Shown here: positions 41,473-51,711 of the stretch, in pieces
Layout: each line of letters begins with the position of its first letter
Numbering within the stretch: position 1 is the stretch's first letter
Source of the DNA: JACRCG01 sp964524835
GTDB taxonomy: Bacteria > Desulfobacterota > Desulfuromonadia > Geobacterales > Pseudopelobacteraceae
NCBI GenBank assembly: GCA_964524835.1
Contig: CAZGEG010000008.1
Span: 62,001 to 126,000 of the forward strand
DNA length: 64,000 nucleotides
Direction: 5' to 3'
The notes under the pieces: model-generated
What the model saw: only the letters and a program-made list of their open reading frames with translations
The model's database searches: none
Told to the model about the DNA's origin: nothing
Program-made: the position numbers and the translations under genes

Positions 41473-43944
41473 CTACCCCACTACAATATTGACAAGTTTG
41501 CCCTGTACGCAAATAACCTTGCGGACCGTCATTCCCTCGATGAACTGCGCGACCTTTTCATCCGCCAGCGCACGAGCCTTGAGTTCATCCTCGCCGGCTC
41601 CGGCAGCAACCGTGATCTTGGAGCGCAGTTTGCCGTTGACCTGGACGACAACCAGAAGCTCTTCGTCAATTACTGCGGTCGGGTCATAATCGGGCCAGGA
41701 GGTCAGGGTCAACTGTGTCGAATTGCCCAGTCGCTGCCAGAGTTCCTCGGTGATATGAGGGACGAAAGGGGCCATCAGAAGAATGACGCTCTGGAGTGCT
41801 TCTTTCATTACCGCCGGGAATTGCGGCGAGGCAAGCTCTGCAGGTTGCAGAATGTTAAGGAGCTCCATTACGGAAGCAATCGCCGTATTGAAATGGAAAC
41901 GTTCGTCGATATCCTCGCTCACCTTGCGGATCGTTTTATGGACGGCTCTGCGCAAGGTTCGTTCTTCGGCGGTGAGCGAACCGGTGTCAAGAGGTCCGGC
42001 GCACCGCACCATTTCTAGCCGGTCATGTACCAGTTTCCAGATGCGGCTCAAGAAACGGAAGGAGCCCTCTACCCCCTGGTCGTTCCAGTCCAGGTCCTTT
42101 TCCGGAGGTGCGGCAAAAAGTGAAAACAGCCGGGCGGTGTCTGCACCGTACCTTGAGATCAGGGCGTCTGGATCGACAGCATTCCCCTTCGACTTGCTCA
42201 TTTTGGCGCCGTCTTTAATGACCATCCCCTGCGTCAGAAGATTAACAAACGGTTCATTGGCAGAAGTATGTCCCAGATCTCGCATTACTTTTGTAAAGAA
42301 GCGCGCATACAACAGGTGCAGCACGGCATGCTCGATACCGCCGATGTACTGATCAACCGGCATCCAGTGGTCAACAGCTTCACGGTCGAGGATGCCCTCC
42401 TTGAAATCGGGACAGCAGTAACGGAGGTAATACCAGGATGACTGTACAAACGTGTCCATCGTATCGGTTTCACGACGGGCAGCTTTTCCGCACGCGGGAC
42501 AGGAACAGTGCACGAACGACTCCATCCGGGCCAGCGGACTTCCCCCTTCACCGCTGAAGGCGACATCTTTCGGCAGTACGACCGGCAGATCCTTTTCAGG
42601 CACCGGTACCACGCCGCAGCTGTCGCAGTAGATCACCGGGATCGGGTTGCCCCAATAGCGCTGGCGGGAAATTCCCCAGTCGCGGAGACGGAAATTGGTC
42701 GTTTTGGTGCCTTTTCCTTCCTGTTGCAGGAAATCGGCTATCGCTTCTTTGGCGTCACCGCTCTGCAGGCCGTCGAATCGGCCTGAATGCGTCATGATAC
42801 CCGCATCGGTATACGCCTCGGTCATGCCGGCCGGATCAAGCGTAACTCCGGCTGGCTGGATTACGACCTGCAGCGGCAGGTCGTATTTTTTGGCGAACTC
42901 AAAATCGCGCTGGTCGTGGGTCGGTACCGCCATGACGGCACCGGTGCCGTAATCCATCAGGACAAAGTTGGCCAGGAAGACCGGCATCCGCGCTCCGGTC
43001 AAGGGATTGATGCAGTAGGAGCCGGTAAAGACCCCCTCTTTCTCGAAATCATCGGCGGTGCGCTTGATGCGGTCGGTTTTTCTTATTTTTTCGATAAAAG
43101 CGACGACCGCTTCTCTCCGCTCAGGGACGGCCAGTTCAAGGGCGCGGGGATGCTCAGGGGCCAGCGACATGAAGGTCGCACCGAAGACCGTGTCCTGGCG
43201 GGTCGTGAATACCCGGACCGGTTCCGTGCTATTTTCGACCGGGAAATCGATTTCGCAGCCGAAACTCTTGCCGATCCAGTTACGCTGCATGACGAGCACC
43301 CGCTCCGGCCAGCCGGGAAGTTTGTAGGTGTTTTCAAGCAGCTCTTCGGCATAATCGGTTATCCGGAAAAACCACTGGTCAAGCTCCTTCAGCGTAACAT
43401 CACTGTCGCATCGCCAGCAGCCGCCGTCTTCAACCTGCTCATTGGCGAGAACGGTTTCGCATTTCGGGCACCAGTTGACGTAGGAGGTCTTCTTGTAGGC
43501 CAGTCCCTTGGCAAACATTTCCAGAAAAAGCTTCTGCTCCCAGCGGTAATAATCGACGTCACAGGTGGCAAGTTCGCGGTCCCAGTCGTAGGAGAAACCC
43601 ATCTTCTTGATCTGGTTCCGCATGTAGGCAATATTTTCATGCGTCCAGGTCGCGGGATGGCTCTTGTTCTGGATGGCGGCGTTTTCAGCCGGCATGCCGA
43701 ATGCGTCCCACCCCATCGGATGCATGACGTTGAATCCGCGCATCCTTTTGAACCTGCCGATAACGTCGCCGATGGAATAATTGCGGACGTGCCCCATGTG
43801 GATGCGGCCGGACGGATAAGGGAACATCTCCAGGAGATAATATTTCTGTTTATCCTGGTCTGCCGCTGCTTTAAACGTCTGTTCGCATTCCCAGACCGAC
43901 TGCCATTTCTGTTCCACGTCTTTTGGTACGTACTTCTGCTCCAC
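41473..43944 (-). CDS. leuS: Leucyl-tRNA synthetase
   Basis: An 823-residue class I aminoacyl-tRNA synthetase. The HIGH motif is PSGRIHMGHVRN (about 46-57), the KMSKS motif is AKMSKSKGNAVDPD, and the connective editing domain (with the T-rich VFTTRQDTVFGATFM and the YGTGAVMAVPTHDQRD motifs) lies between them. A GTG start at 43944 follows AAGGAAA. It heads the leuS-lptE-holA operon. Confidence 0.96.
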   Translation of the reverse strand: MEQKYVPKDVEQKWQSVWECEQTFKAAADQDKQKYYLLEMFPYPSGRIHMGHVRNYSIGDVIGRFKRMRGFNVMHPMGWDAFGMPAENAAIQNKSHPATWTHENIAYMRNQIKKMGFSYDWDRELATCDVDYYRWEQKLFLEMFAKGLAYKKTSYVNWCPKCETVLANEQVEDGGCWRCDSDVTLKELDQWFFRITDYAEELLENTYKLPGWPERVLVMQRNWIGKSFGCEIDFPVENSTEPVRVFTTRQDTVFGATFMSLAPEHPRALELAVPERREAVVAFIEKIRKTDRIKRTADDFEKEGVFTGSYCINPLTGARMPVFLANFVLMDYGTGAVMAVPTHDQRDFEFAKKYDLPLQVVIQPAGVTLDPAGMTEAYTDAGIMTHSGRFDGLQSGDAKEAIADFLQQEGKGTKTTNFRLRDWGISRQRYWGNPIPVIYCDSCGVVPVPEKDLPVVLPKDVAFSGEGGSPLARMESFVHCSCPACGKAARRETDTMDTFVQSSWYYLRYCCPDFKEGILDREAVDHWMPVDQYIGGIEHAVLHLLYARFFTKVMRDLGHTSANEPFVNLLTQGMVIKDGAKMSKSKGNAVDPDALISRYGADTARLFSLFAAPPEKDLDWNDQGVEGSFRFLSRIWKLVHDRLEMVRCAGPLDTGSLTAEERTLRRAVHKTIRKVSEDIDERFHFNTAIASVMELLNILQPAELASPQFPAVMKEALQSVILLMAPFVPHITEELWQRLGNSTQLTLTSWPDYDPTAVIDEELLVVVQVNGKLRSKITVAAGAGEDELKARALADEKVAQFIEGMTVRKVICVQGKLVNIVVG

Positions 43945-43984
43945 GGTAATTTCCTTTCGTGCCTTGAATAATCTGGATATCTGT

Positions 43985-46144
43985 TTATTGCATCTGCTGC
44001 GGTCGCCAATCCGACTCTTTCTGATGGCAGCGTTCGCAGGTCGTCGGATCCTTGACGCTGAACGCCATGCTGAAGCCGTGGCAACTGCCGCAGAACTTGC
44101 CCTGGTCCATCTCCTTCATCACCCAGCGCTTGTCTGATGATCCCGAGGGGACGACGGTATAATGACAATCACTGCAATTATACCCTTTCTCTGTATGCGG
44201 CTTATGGCTGAATTCAACATTGCCGGTATTGGGGGAAAGCTCGTAACGAATCGACCGCGGAGTTCCGGGGTGGCACTTCAGGCAGTTGGATTTTACACTG
44301 AAAGCCGTTTTTTCATCATGGCAGTTGCCGCAGGATCTGCCCTGCTCCATCTGGTTCATGGTGAAACGTTTATTGCCGGGACCCGGAATGTACAGTGCGG
44401 GGTGGCAGTCCTTGCAGCTGTAGGCCGCTACATGCACAGTATGGCTGAATTCGGCGCTGCCGGGGCGGAAATGGATCTGCTTGACCGTATGGCATTTCTG
44501 ACAGTCGGATTTTACGCCAAATGCGGTCTTCCCGTCATGGCAGGTGCCGCACGAGCTCCCCTTTTCCATTTCGGCCATGCTCTTTCGCACGCTCTCTTTT
44601 CCGGCTTTGAAAATTTGATTATGGCATTCCACACAGGTATACATGCCCTTGTGAACAGTATGGCTGAAGGTTGTGTCGCCGGTTTCCTTGACACTGAAAA
44701 CGACATTGACGGTGGATTTGTGACATTTGTCACAATCACCTTTTACACTGAAAACAGTTGAGCCGTCGTGGCAGCTGCCGCATGAAGAACCCTTTTCCAT
44801 CTGCGCCATGGAAAACCGCTTGTTATCAGGCCCGGCGCTGTATAACCGGCTATGGCAATCGCTGCAGGTGTATACGTCAAGATGCTTGTCATGGTTAAAG
44901 CGGGCGTCATGAGAAAACAGCACTTCCTTGACGGGATGGCATTTACTGCAGGACTTGACACCGAAGGCGTTTTTCCCGTCATGACAACTCCCGCATGATT
45001 TCCCCTTGTCCATTTCGTTCATAGTGAAGCGTCTGGAAGCAGCCCCGGCTGCAGCGATGCCGTTATGGCACTGGCCGCAGGTGAAATAGGCGCGATGTTT
45101 CGCGTGACTGAATGTAACTGTGCCGGCATCCTTAACCGGGAAGACTCGATCAGGGGGGGAGGATGGGTGACATTTTTCGCAATTACCAGATACGCCGAAG
45201 GCCGCCTTGCCGTCATGACACGCGCCGCACGATTTCCCCTGCTCCATTTGCGGCATCGTATAGCGGACACTGCGGCTTCCGCCTATAAATACGGCACTGT
45301 GGCATTCATCGCATTTAAACATCTTGAGGTGGTCGCCATGGCTGAATCGTGCGTCGAAAGCCTTGAAACGGATGTCCATGACGTTTTTATGGCATTTCTG
45401 GCATTCGCCGGTGACGGAAAAAGCGGCTTTTCCGTTGTGGCAGGCACCGCAGGATTTACCGGATTCCATGTCAAGCATCGTATGCCGCACCCGATTCGGT
45501 CCGGGTACGAAAATCTTGTTGTGACATTCCGAACAGGCAAATGACATCTCCAGATGGGCGGTGTGACTGAATACCGACCCTCCGGCCAGCGGTATTTCTC
45601 CAACCTGGTGACATTTAACGCAATCTCCGGAAACTGAAAAAGCGCTTTTGCCGTCGTGGCAGCTGCCGCAGGATTTCCCCCGCTGCATCTGGGACATGGT
45701 GACGTGCGGGTTGGTCTTGTCCGCTTTATAAAGGGCGTCATGGCAATCCGTACAGGTGTACATGCCGAGATGCTTGCTGTGTTTGAAAGTCAGCGTTCCG
45801 AAATCGGGTATGACCATCGCTACTTCATCAACCGTGTGACAACTGGAGCAGTTGTTCAGTTGCGGTGTTTTTGGATTTTCCTTGTTGTGGCAAGCGCCGC
45901 AAGATTTCCCCTTTTCCATTTCAGCCATGGTAACGGAGCGGTTGTTTTTACGGTTTATATGGAAAATGGAATTGTGACAGGCGGCACAGTTGTTGTTCAG
46001 GCTTTTGAGGTGATTTTCATGGCTGAAGGGGATGCTTCCGGCGTTCCTGCTTTTAATATGGAGCGTCTGCTTGAAATCTGCAGAGACAGACCAAGGAAGA
46101 GCCATAACGACCGCCAGCAAAAATATATGTAGAAACCGTTTCAT
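43985..46144 (-). CDS. 27-haem c-type cytochrome, nine triheme c7-like modules
   Basis: A 719-residue exported protein with a Sec signal peptide (about 1-22). I count 27 CXXCH motifs arranged as nine repeats of three. Each unit begins with FSHxxH and carries one CxxCH (often with D or E before the CH), then a Met-rich helix (TMxxMxxGKSCG) leading to the second CxxCH, then an AFxVxxxCxKCH. This is the Cytochrome_C7 type of repeat; polymers of this type, such as the dodecahaem GSU1996 of Geobacter sulfurreducens, form wire-like haem chains. The methionine before the middle haem may be an axial ligand, as in c7 polymers. It probably carries electrons across the periplasm. It lies 27 bp after cheB in the same direction and may share that transcript. 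Confidence 0.93.
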   Translation of the reverse strand: MKRFLHIFLLAVVMALPWSVSADFKQTLHIKSRNAGSIPFSHENHLKSLNNNCAACHNSIFHINRKNNRSVTMAEMEKGKSCGACHNKENPKTPQLNNCSSCHTVDEVAMVIPDFGTLTFKHSKHLGMYTCTDCHDALYKADKTNPHVTMSQMQRGKSCGSCHDGKSAFSVSGDCVKCHQVGEIPLAGGSVFSHTAHLEMSFACSECHNKIFVPGPNRVRHTMLDMESGKSCGACHNGKAAFSVTGECQKCHKNVMDIRFKAFDARFSHGDHLKMFKCDECHSAVFIGGSRSVRYTMPQMEQGKSCGACHDGKAAFGVSGNCEKCHPSSPPDRVFPVKDAGTVTFSHAKHRAYFTCGQCHNGIAAAGAASRRFTMNEMDKGKSCGSCHDGKNAFGVKSCSKCHPVKEVLFSHDARFNHDKHLDVYTCSDCHSRLYSAGPDNKRFSMAQMEKGSSCGSCHDGSTVFSVKGDCDKCHKSTVNVVFSVKETGDTTFSHTVHKGMYTCVECHNQIFKAGKESVRKSMAEMEKGSSCGTCHDGKTAFGVKSDCQKCHTVKQIHFRPGSAEFSHTVHVAAYSCKDCHPALYIPGPGNKRFTMNQMEQGRSCGNCHDEKTAFSVKSNCLKCHPGTPRSIRYELSPNTGNVEFSHKPHTEKGYNCSDCHYTVVPSGSSDKRWVMKEMDQGKFCGSCHGFSMAFSVKDPTTCERCHQKESDWRPQQMQ

Positions 46145-46171
46145 TAATAATCACCTTCAGGCTTAAAAATA

Positions 46172-47242
46172 TCAGGAAAATCCACCCTGGATAATGATTT
46201 CTGCCGCAACCCGGTCCAACGGAACTGAGCGATCAACCACACCGGTAGCTACCGCTTCCCGCGGCATGCCGTACACGATGGCGGTTTCTTCCGATTCTGC
46301 AATAACGTACCCGCCCTGCTCTTTTATGGCCCGTACACCTTTGCTGCCGTCATTTCCCATGCCGGTCAGGATCACGGCCGCCACCCTGTTGCGGTATATG
46401 CCGGCACAGGACTGGAGCATGACATCGACAGAAGGGACATACCGATCGGTTTCAGAAGGCGCAACAATGCGCGCTGTTACCTGTCCTCCGCATACGTCGA
46501 AGGTCATGTTCCTGCCGCCAGGTGCAATCAGGATTCTGCCGGGAAGAACAAGATCCCCGTCCTCGGCTTCTTTGATATCAAAGAGCGAGGTGCGATTGAG
46601 CCGGTCTGCGAAGGCCTTGGTAAAACCTGCGGGCATGTGCTGTGAAACAACGACCGCAAAAGGGTACTTCTGTTCAAATGCGGTGAATATCTGCTGCAGG
46701 GCGGGCGGCCCACCGGTCGAGGTGCCGATTGCCACAAGATCAATCGCATGATGAATGCCGATCCCGGCCTTTCCTGCCGCTGCCGGTTCGGCTGCTGCGC
46801 GCTCAGGAACTGCGCTTCCGGAGACCGTCCGGACGTGGCTTCCCGGCTTCAGTGCAAGAATCTGCAATACTTTTTTCTGCAGATCTTCCTTTATGGAGAG
46901 CAGATCAACAGAAGCGCTGCTGGAAGGTTTTGCCACAAAGTCAAGTGCACCAAGTTCAAGCGCCCTGAAAACCTTGTCCGCGCCGCTCAAGGCACTGATA
47001 ACAATCACCGGAAGTGAAAAACGGGTGGTCAGGATGCGAAGCAGCGTAAATCCGTCCATCTTCGGCATCTCCAGATCCAGTGTTATCAGATCCGGTTTGA
47101 GTGCAATGACCTTCTGAATCCCCTCTTCTCCGTTTATCGCATACCCCACGACTTCAACAGAATCAAGCCCTTCCAGCATGCGGGTTATAGTGCGACGGCT
47201 GAAAGCCGAGTCATCAACAACAACGACCCTGATCTTTTTCAC
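46172..47242 (-). CDS. cheB: Protein-glutamate methylesterase/glutaminase CheB
   Basis: A 356-residue response regulator-methylesterase. The receiver domain (1-120) has phospho-acceptor Asp56 with Asp10/11 and a conserved Lys; the C-terminal esterase domain has Ser175 (GTSTGGP), His202 (SQHMPAGFT) and Asp298 (TGMGNDG). It removes methyl groups from receptor glutamates when phosphorylated by CheA. It overlaps cheR by four bases (ATGA). Confidence 0.94.
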   Translation of the reverse strand: MKKIRVVVVDDSAFSRRTITRMLEGLDSVEVVGYAINGEEGIQKVIALKPDLITLDLEMPKMDGFTLLRILTTRFSLPVIVISALSGADKVFRALELGALDFVAKPSSSASVDLLSIKEDLQKKVLQILALKPGSHVRTVSGSAVPERAAAEPAAAGKAGIGIHHAIDLVAIGTSTGGPPALQQIFTAFEQKYPFAVVVSQHMPAGFTKAFADRLNRTSLFDIKEAEDGDLVLPGRILIAPGGRNMTFDVCGGQVTARIVAPSETDRYVPSVDVMLQSCAGIYRNRVAAVILTGMGNDGSKGVRAIKEQGGYVIAESEETAIVYGMPREAVATGVVDRSVPLDRVAAEIIIQGGFS

Positions 47243-48117
47243 AGGTGACCTCCCGTCGGAAGACGTTCGGGTTTTTGATATATCATGTCGTTTTTGAAGT
47301 GACGGAGAGTGAACATTGTTGTGACATTCATAAGCGATTCAGAGTGACCCAGCAGGAGAAATCCGCCATCATAGAGTGCGGTGTGAAATGATTCAATGAC
47401 ACGTTTTTTGGCCGCCTGGTCAAAGTAGATTATGACGTTGCGACAGAAAATAAGGTCTACCTTGCCGAGCATCGTCAGGCGATTTGTGTCAAAAAGATTG
47501 AGATGACTGATGGTTACCAACTCACGGATAGAATCATTTACTTTATAGCCGTCATCTTGCTGATGGAAAAAACGTTTCAGATCGCTCTCTTCAGTCGCCC
47601 GAAAGGAAGATCTGCCGTATACGGCGCGGCGGGCCTGCTGCAGTACCTTCTGGCTGATATCGGTGCCGATGATCTCTATTCTCCACCCTGACAGTTCAGG
47701 TATGGTACTCAGCAGCATCGCGATAGTGTACGGTTCTTCTCCTGTCGAGCACCCTGCACTCCAGATGCGCAGTGAGCGGTTACCATGCGCAGCCTTGCTT
47801 TTGATCAGTTCAGGGATGATCTCTTCGGTAAAAGCTCTGAGCTGGAACGACTCACGAAAAAAATAAGTTTCGTTTGTCGTAAGAACATCCATGATATCCA
47901 TTAGTTCCTGCTCTTTGCTCCTGTTGTACTTCAAAAAATGGTAGTAGTCATAAAACGTGGGGAGATTCAGGTCTGTCAAGCGGTGGGAAAGGCGCTTTTC
48001 AAGAATGTACTTTGAGTCCTGGTCAAAATAAATACCGCAATGTGCGTAGATACAGTCACGCAATAGGTGGAATTCATCGTCGGACATACTATGATCGTTG
48101 GCAAAAGAGAACGTCAT
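47239..48117 (-). CDS. cheR: Chemotaxis protein methyltransferase CheR
   Basis: A 292-residue SAM-dependent methyltransferase for receptor glutamates. The N-terminal helical domain precedes the SAM site (RIWSAGCSTGEEPYTIAM) and a LIFCRNVIIYFD motif. ATG 48117 overlaps the upstream stop in the ATGA pattern; an ATG two codons earlier is possible. The protein is of standard length. Confidence 0.93.
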   Translation of the reverse strand: MTFSFANDHSMSDDEFHLLRDCIYAHCGIYFDQDSKYILEKRLSHRLTDLNLPTFYDYYHFLKYNRSKEQELMDIMDVLTTNETYFFRESFQLRAFTEEIIPELIKSKAAHGNRSLRIWSAGCSTGEEPYTIAMLLSTIPELSGWRIEIIGTDISQKVLQQARRAVYGRSSFRATEESDLKRFFHQQDDGYKVNDSIRELVTISHLNLFDTNRLTMLGKVDLIFCRNVIIYFDQAAKKRVIESFHTALYDGGFLLLGHSESLMNVTTMFTLRHFKNDMIYQKPERLPTGGHL

Positions 48118-49943
48118 GAACAACCCGGTTTGATAACGCGCTCGAGAGATTTGGCCGCCTGACGGGCAATGTCCGGATCACTGCTGTCTACCGCATGCCG
48201 GATAATCTCCTCCGACTCTGATCCGCCAATTACTTCGAGAATTTTCAAGCTGGTTATCATCAACAGACCTTCCGTCCCGGTATGAATATTTTTAATGATA
48301 GAGAGCGCCTTGGCCGGTTCAATCCTGGCGATGGCTTTTAATGCTGCAGACTGCACCCAGACATCCTGATCATTCAAGGCATGTTCAAGAGCGTCGAGTG
48401 TTGCCGTGTCCTGCAAATTTCCAAGGGCATCGGCAACCGCTATGCGGACTTCAGGATCCTCATCAGCCAGCGCCAATACAAGCATCGAACCGGATGTCTC
48501 GACCCTGTTGGTTCCTATGGCAGAAACAGCGGCTTTACGAACCTGCGGGTCTTCGTCTTTTATGAGAAGAAGCAGCCGATCCTGTTCTCCCAAAGAAGCC
48601 AGCAAAAACGCAGCAGCTTTCCGGTGGTGAGGTTCCTTTGATGAGCAGAAACGGCCTACTTCAGCAAGAATTGCTGAACGGCTGATGATGACCAGTGACT
48701 GCAGACTGGCAGCCGCGGCCGCATATACGTTCGCTTCACTGTCGTCAATCAGCGCAATCAGTTCGGGAACCAATGTAATCAGGCCAAGCTTCCCGACCGC
48801 CCGTGCAGCTGCATTGCGAACCTGCGGTGAGGGGTCGCGAAGAGCATTCCTGATTATGTCATTAAAACCGGAATAGCCGCACTCGGCAATCAGAATGCAG
48901 AGGCCGCTGCGTCCATTCTCTTCAAGAGTTGAATATCGTGAGATAATTTCATACAGCGCTTCACGTCCGAAGCTCTTCAGTGCTGAAAGAGCTGCAGTTG
49001 AAGACCTCTCGTCCGAATATGCTTCAATCAACAGCGGAATGAAACGGGTGTCCCTGGTCACAACACCGGTCCAGAGCAGGGATTCAGTCAAGACTTCATC
49101 CCGTTTGTCATACAATTCAAGCAACCCGTTAATAATATCGCTTTCCTTCAGGAACTGGAGAGCTTCGCGAATCATTGACTGTGATGCAGCCGAAGAGCGG
49201 CCGTATATTTTATACAGGGCTTTCAACGCGGCGGCACGGCTGTTTTTCTGAAGACAGGATAAGCCGTTCAGCAGAAGCTTGAAGGAACTTTCATCGGAAA
49301 TGGTACCCAGGCATTCAAAAACAGCCTTTCTGAGTATATCCTGATCTGCCAGTTTTATCAGCGCTTCCGGTACCGGAGCCGGCTTTGCCAGGGTTCCCAA
49401 TGCACCCAGCGCGCTGAAGCGAAACAGTACCTCGTCTCTCTCAAGAATCGATTGCATAAGGCTCTCTGCCGCTTCCGCATTACCCAGTGCGCCCAGTTGC
49501 TCCGCGGCGGCTGATGCAACATTCACTTCGGGATCATTTAGGGCCTGTAACAATGCCGGAACAAAGATCGGATCACCGATAGCCCCCATGACGTCGACAA
49601 CAAATTTTCGCACATCGTCATCCCGATCCTGTACCATTTTCAGCAACGACGAGGCGGACGCGGAGCCGAGCCTAATAACGGCTTCTGCTGCAGAGTTCCG
49701 CAGACCGGCATTATCCTCATTGCGGAGGAGGTTCAGCAGCAGCTCAACGGACACGAGATCGGGTTTCGAACAGACATAACACTCAACCGCCTCTTTGCGC
49801 ACCCGCCAGCTTTCATCTCCCATTGCAGTAAATAAAATGGCCTGTGCGTCAAGACATGGAATATCCCGCAACGAATACAGGGCTGACCTGCGAATTTCCT
49901 CATCAGCGGATTGAAGGGCGTTGCGTATATCTTGTAGATCCAT
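48114..49943 (-). CDS. HEAT/PBS-lyase-repeat protein of the chemosensory operon
   Basis: A 609-residue protein built almost wholly of about 18 helical repeats of 30-32 residues (patterns D.EVRIAVADALGNL, DPQVRKAAVSAIG). It has no signal peptide. HEAT repeats form a scaffold for protein-protein contacts. Its position between cheW and cheR suggests a structural or regulatory role in the signalling array. ATG 49943 is preceded by AGGAG and gives the first repeat at the N-terminus; the longer upstream reading lacks support. Confidence 0.85.
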   Translation of the reverse strand: MDLQDIRNALQSADEEIRRSALYSLRDIPCLDAQAILFTAMGDESWRVRKEAVECYVCSKPDLVSVELLLNLLRNEDNAGLRNSAAEAVIRLGSASASSLLKMVQDRDDDVRKFVVDVMGAIGDPIFVPALLQALNDPEVNVASAAAEQLGALGNAEAAESLMQSILERDEVLFRFSALGALGTLAKPAPVPEALIKLADQDILRKAVFECLGTISDESSFKLLLNGLSCLQKNSRAAALKALYKIYGRSSAASQSMIREALQFLKESDIINGLLELYDKRDEVLTESLLWTGVVTRDTRFIPLLIEAYSDERSSTAALSALKSFGREALYEIISRYSTLEENGRSGLCILIAECGYSGFNDIIRNALRDPSPQVRNAAARAVGKLGLITLVPELIALIDDSEANVYAAAAASLQSLVIISRSAILAEVGRFCSSKEPHHRKAAAFLLASLGEQDRLLLLIKDEDPQVRKAAVSAIGTNRVETSGSMLVLALADEDPEVRIAVADALGNLQDTATLDALEHALNDQDVWVQSAALKAIARIEPAKALSIIKNIHTGTEGLLMITSLKILEVIGGSESEEIIRHAVDSSDPDIARQAAKSLERVIKPGCS

Positions 49944-50061
49944 TACCTGGCGACTCCTGACCCTGATAAACAGGATACTTGCGTTTGTACATTTCTTATC
50001 CCGCAACGGCAGGATACGTTACCTCATACTTACAGGCGTGCGCTCTGCCTGCAGGAAAGTG

Positions 50062-50526
50062 CTATGCGGATGCGACCGCTTGATTTCCGGTATGGGTACG
50101 AAGAAGTGAATCAATATCCAGAATCATGAAGACGCGGTTATTTGACAGGCAGACACCCAGCAGAAACTCCATTCCCACCCCCTCTGTCATCTGGATCGGC
50201 GGTTTTATGTCGTCGACAGGTACAGAAACAACCTCCATGACGTCGTCCACCACGAGGGCCAGCTGCTGCTTGACCAGTGACACAATCAGCAGCTTTCCGA
50301 CCGGCACGCCGGCCTCAACGGGCATCCCGAGTCGCTTGCGCATATTCATGACCGGTATAACAGACCCGCGCAGGTTGATAACACCCTCCAGAAGTGGAGA
50401 AGCGCAGGGCAGTGGCGAGAGTGTCTGAGGTACGAGGATTTCTCGTATTCTCATGATATCGACAGCAAACAGCTTGTCCCCGAGACTGAAACAGGCGAGC
50501 TGGACATGAGTGGTTGCACCCTCCAT
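50062..50526 (-). CDS. cheW: Chemotaxis coupling protein CheW
   Basis: A 154-residue CheW-fold protein that links receptors to CheA. VQLACFSLGDKLFAVDIMRI at the start and PLLEGVINLRGSVIPVMNMR are the family marks. It begins one base after the receiver gene upstream. A 118-bp gap separates it from the HEAT-repeat gene downstream. Confidence 0.92.
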   Translation of the reverse strand: MEGATTHVQLACFSLGDKLFAVDIMRIREILVPQTLSPLPCASPLLEGVINLRGSVIPVMNMRKRLGMPVEAGVPVGKLLIVSLVKQQLALVVDDVMEVVSVPVDDIKPPIQMTEGVGMEFLLGVCLSNNRVFMILDIDSLLRTHTGNQAVASA

Positions 50527-50527
50527 G

Positions 50528-50917
50528 CTATTCACTGGCTCCGGGAATGGAGAGCAGCCTGTTGATCTCATCGATAATCATTGCTGACTTGAACGGTTTG
50601 ACCAGATAAGCATTGGCACCGCATAAAACCCCCCGGTCATGATCGTCCTGGGCTTTTTTCCCGGTCAGCATGATGATCGGCACAGCGGCGGTGCGAGGAT
50701 CTTTACGTATCTGCCGGCAGACCTCAAAGCCATCGATATCCGGCAGCATGATGTCCAGGAGTACGAGGTCAAACTCATCCACCCCGATCTTGTCGATCGC
50801 CAATTTACCGGTAGCTGCGCTAATGACTTCAAATCCCTTGACTGTCAGGAGAATTGTCTCCAGCTTGAGAAGGCTTTCTTCATCTTCAACGATCAGTACT
50901 CTCTTTTTTTTCAGCAT
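50528..50917 (-). CDS. Single-domain response regulator
   Basis: A 129-residue receiver domain with phospho-acceptor Asp55 (LVLLDIMLPD), acidic pair EDEE at the N-terminus and KPF lysine. No output domain. It may compete with the other CheY for CheA phosphate or act as a phosphate sink. It lies between two CheW genes. Confidence 0.9.
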   Translation of the reverse strand: MLKKKRVLIVEDEESLLKLETILLTVKGFEVISAATGKLAIDKIGVDEFDLVLLDIMLPDIDGFEVCRQIRKDPRTAAVPIIMLTGKKAQDDHDRGVLCGANAYLVKPFKSAMIIDEINRLLSIPGASE

Positions 50918-50929
50918 GCCGGCCCCTTT

Positions 50930-51700
50930 TCAGTACAGATTGATGTCAGCAATGTTTTCCAGATTCAAGATTATGATCAATCGTCCGTCGGAACGACCAA
51001 GTCCGCTGATAAAATCGCGGTCTACCCCATCCAGGATGGCAGGAGCAGCTTCTACGTCATCCGGGTGTACCTGCACAACCTGGATTACTTCATCTACCAG
51101 CAGGCCGCTGAAAGAATTATTGTTTTTGATGACAACAACCCGCTCCTTGCCTGTGGGCATTTCCCGAGCCAGGCCGAGCCGGGTGCGCATATCAATGATC
51201 GGAATTATCGTGCCCCGCAACGAAAGAATCCCGGAAACAAACAGCGGGGCACGGGGGACCTCGGTTACCTCTCTCGGCTTGATGATTTCTTTGATATCCA
51301 GAATATTTATACCATAGATTTCATCAGAAACCCGAAAGCAGAGGAATTCCAGCGGGGATTCGGCAACAGTCAGGCTGTTGACGTCATCGGCAATGGTCGA
51401 CTCATCATCACACCCGGCCGCGGTTCTGCCGGCCAGAATGATTTCCAGTGGTGTGCCTGTTGTGCCGACAGGTTCCTGAAGGGCGGCAGCAGGCAATGGA
51501 GATACCGACTCTATGCAGGGAGCGGGAGCAGGATGATTTTCTTTCTGAAAAAAATCCACTTCGGGTGAAACGGAAGCGGCCGGAACCGTATCGAGTACGA
51601 TTCTTGTCAGACCGGGCAACGGTGAAGCGGAGACTACAGGTTCGTCACCGGCCACATTGAGCGTCTGCAAAGATTTTTTCCTGATTTTTGCGAGATCCAT
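50930..51700 (-). CDS. CheW-like protein with a long N-terminal extension
   Basis: A 256-residue protein. The C-terminal about 145 residues are a CheW domain (LEFLCFRVSDEIYGINILDI, then GILSLRGTIIPIIDMR). The first about 110 residues are a low-complexity, proline- and serine-rich extension not usual in CheW, perhaps a tether or interaction arm. The gene lies between the ExeA-like ATPase and the receiver gene. Confidence 0.87.
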   Translation of the reverse strand: MDLAKIRKKSLQTLNVAGDEPVVSASPLPGLTRIVLDTVPAASVSPEVDFFQKENHPAPAPCIESVSPLPAAALQEPVGTTGTPLEIILAGRTAAGCDDESTIADDVNSLTVAESPLEFLCFRVSDEIYGINILDIKEIIKPREVTEVPRAPLFVSGILSLRGTIIPIIDMRTRLGLAREMPTGKERVVVIKNNNSFSGLLVDEVIQVVQVHPDDVEAAPAILDGVDRDFISGLGRSDGRLIIILNLENIADINLY

Positions 51701-51711
51701 ATCTGTACCGC

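Noticed and set aside
42787..43971. 394-codon plus-strand frame opposite leuS
   Set aside because: Antisense to the synthetase core; no independent support.
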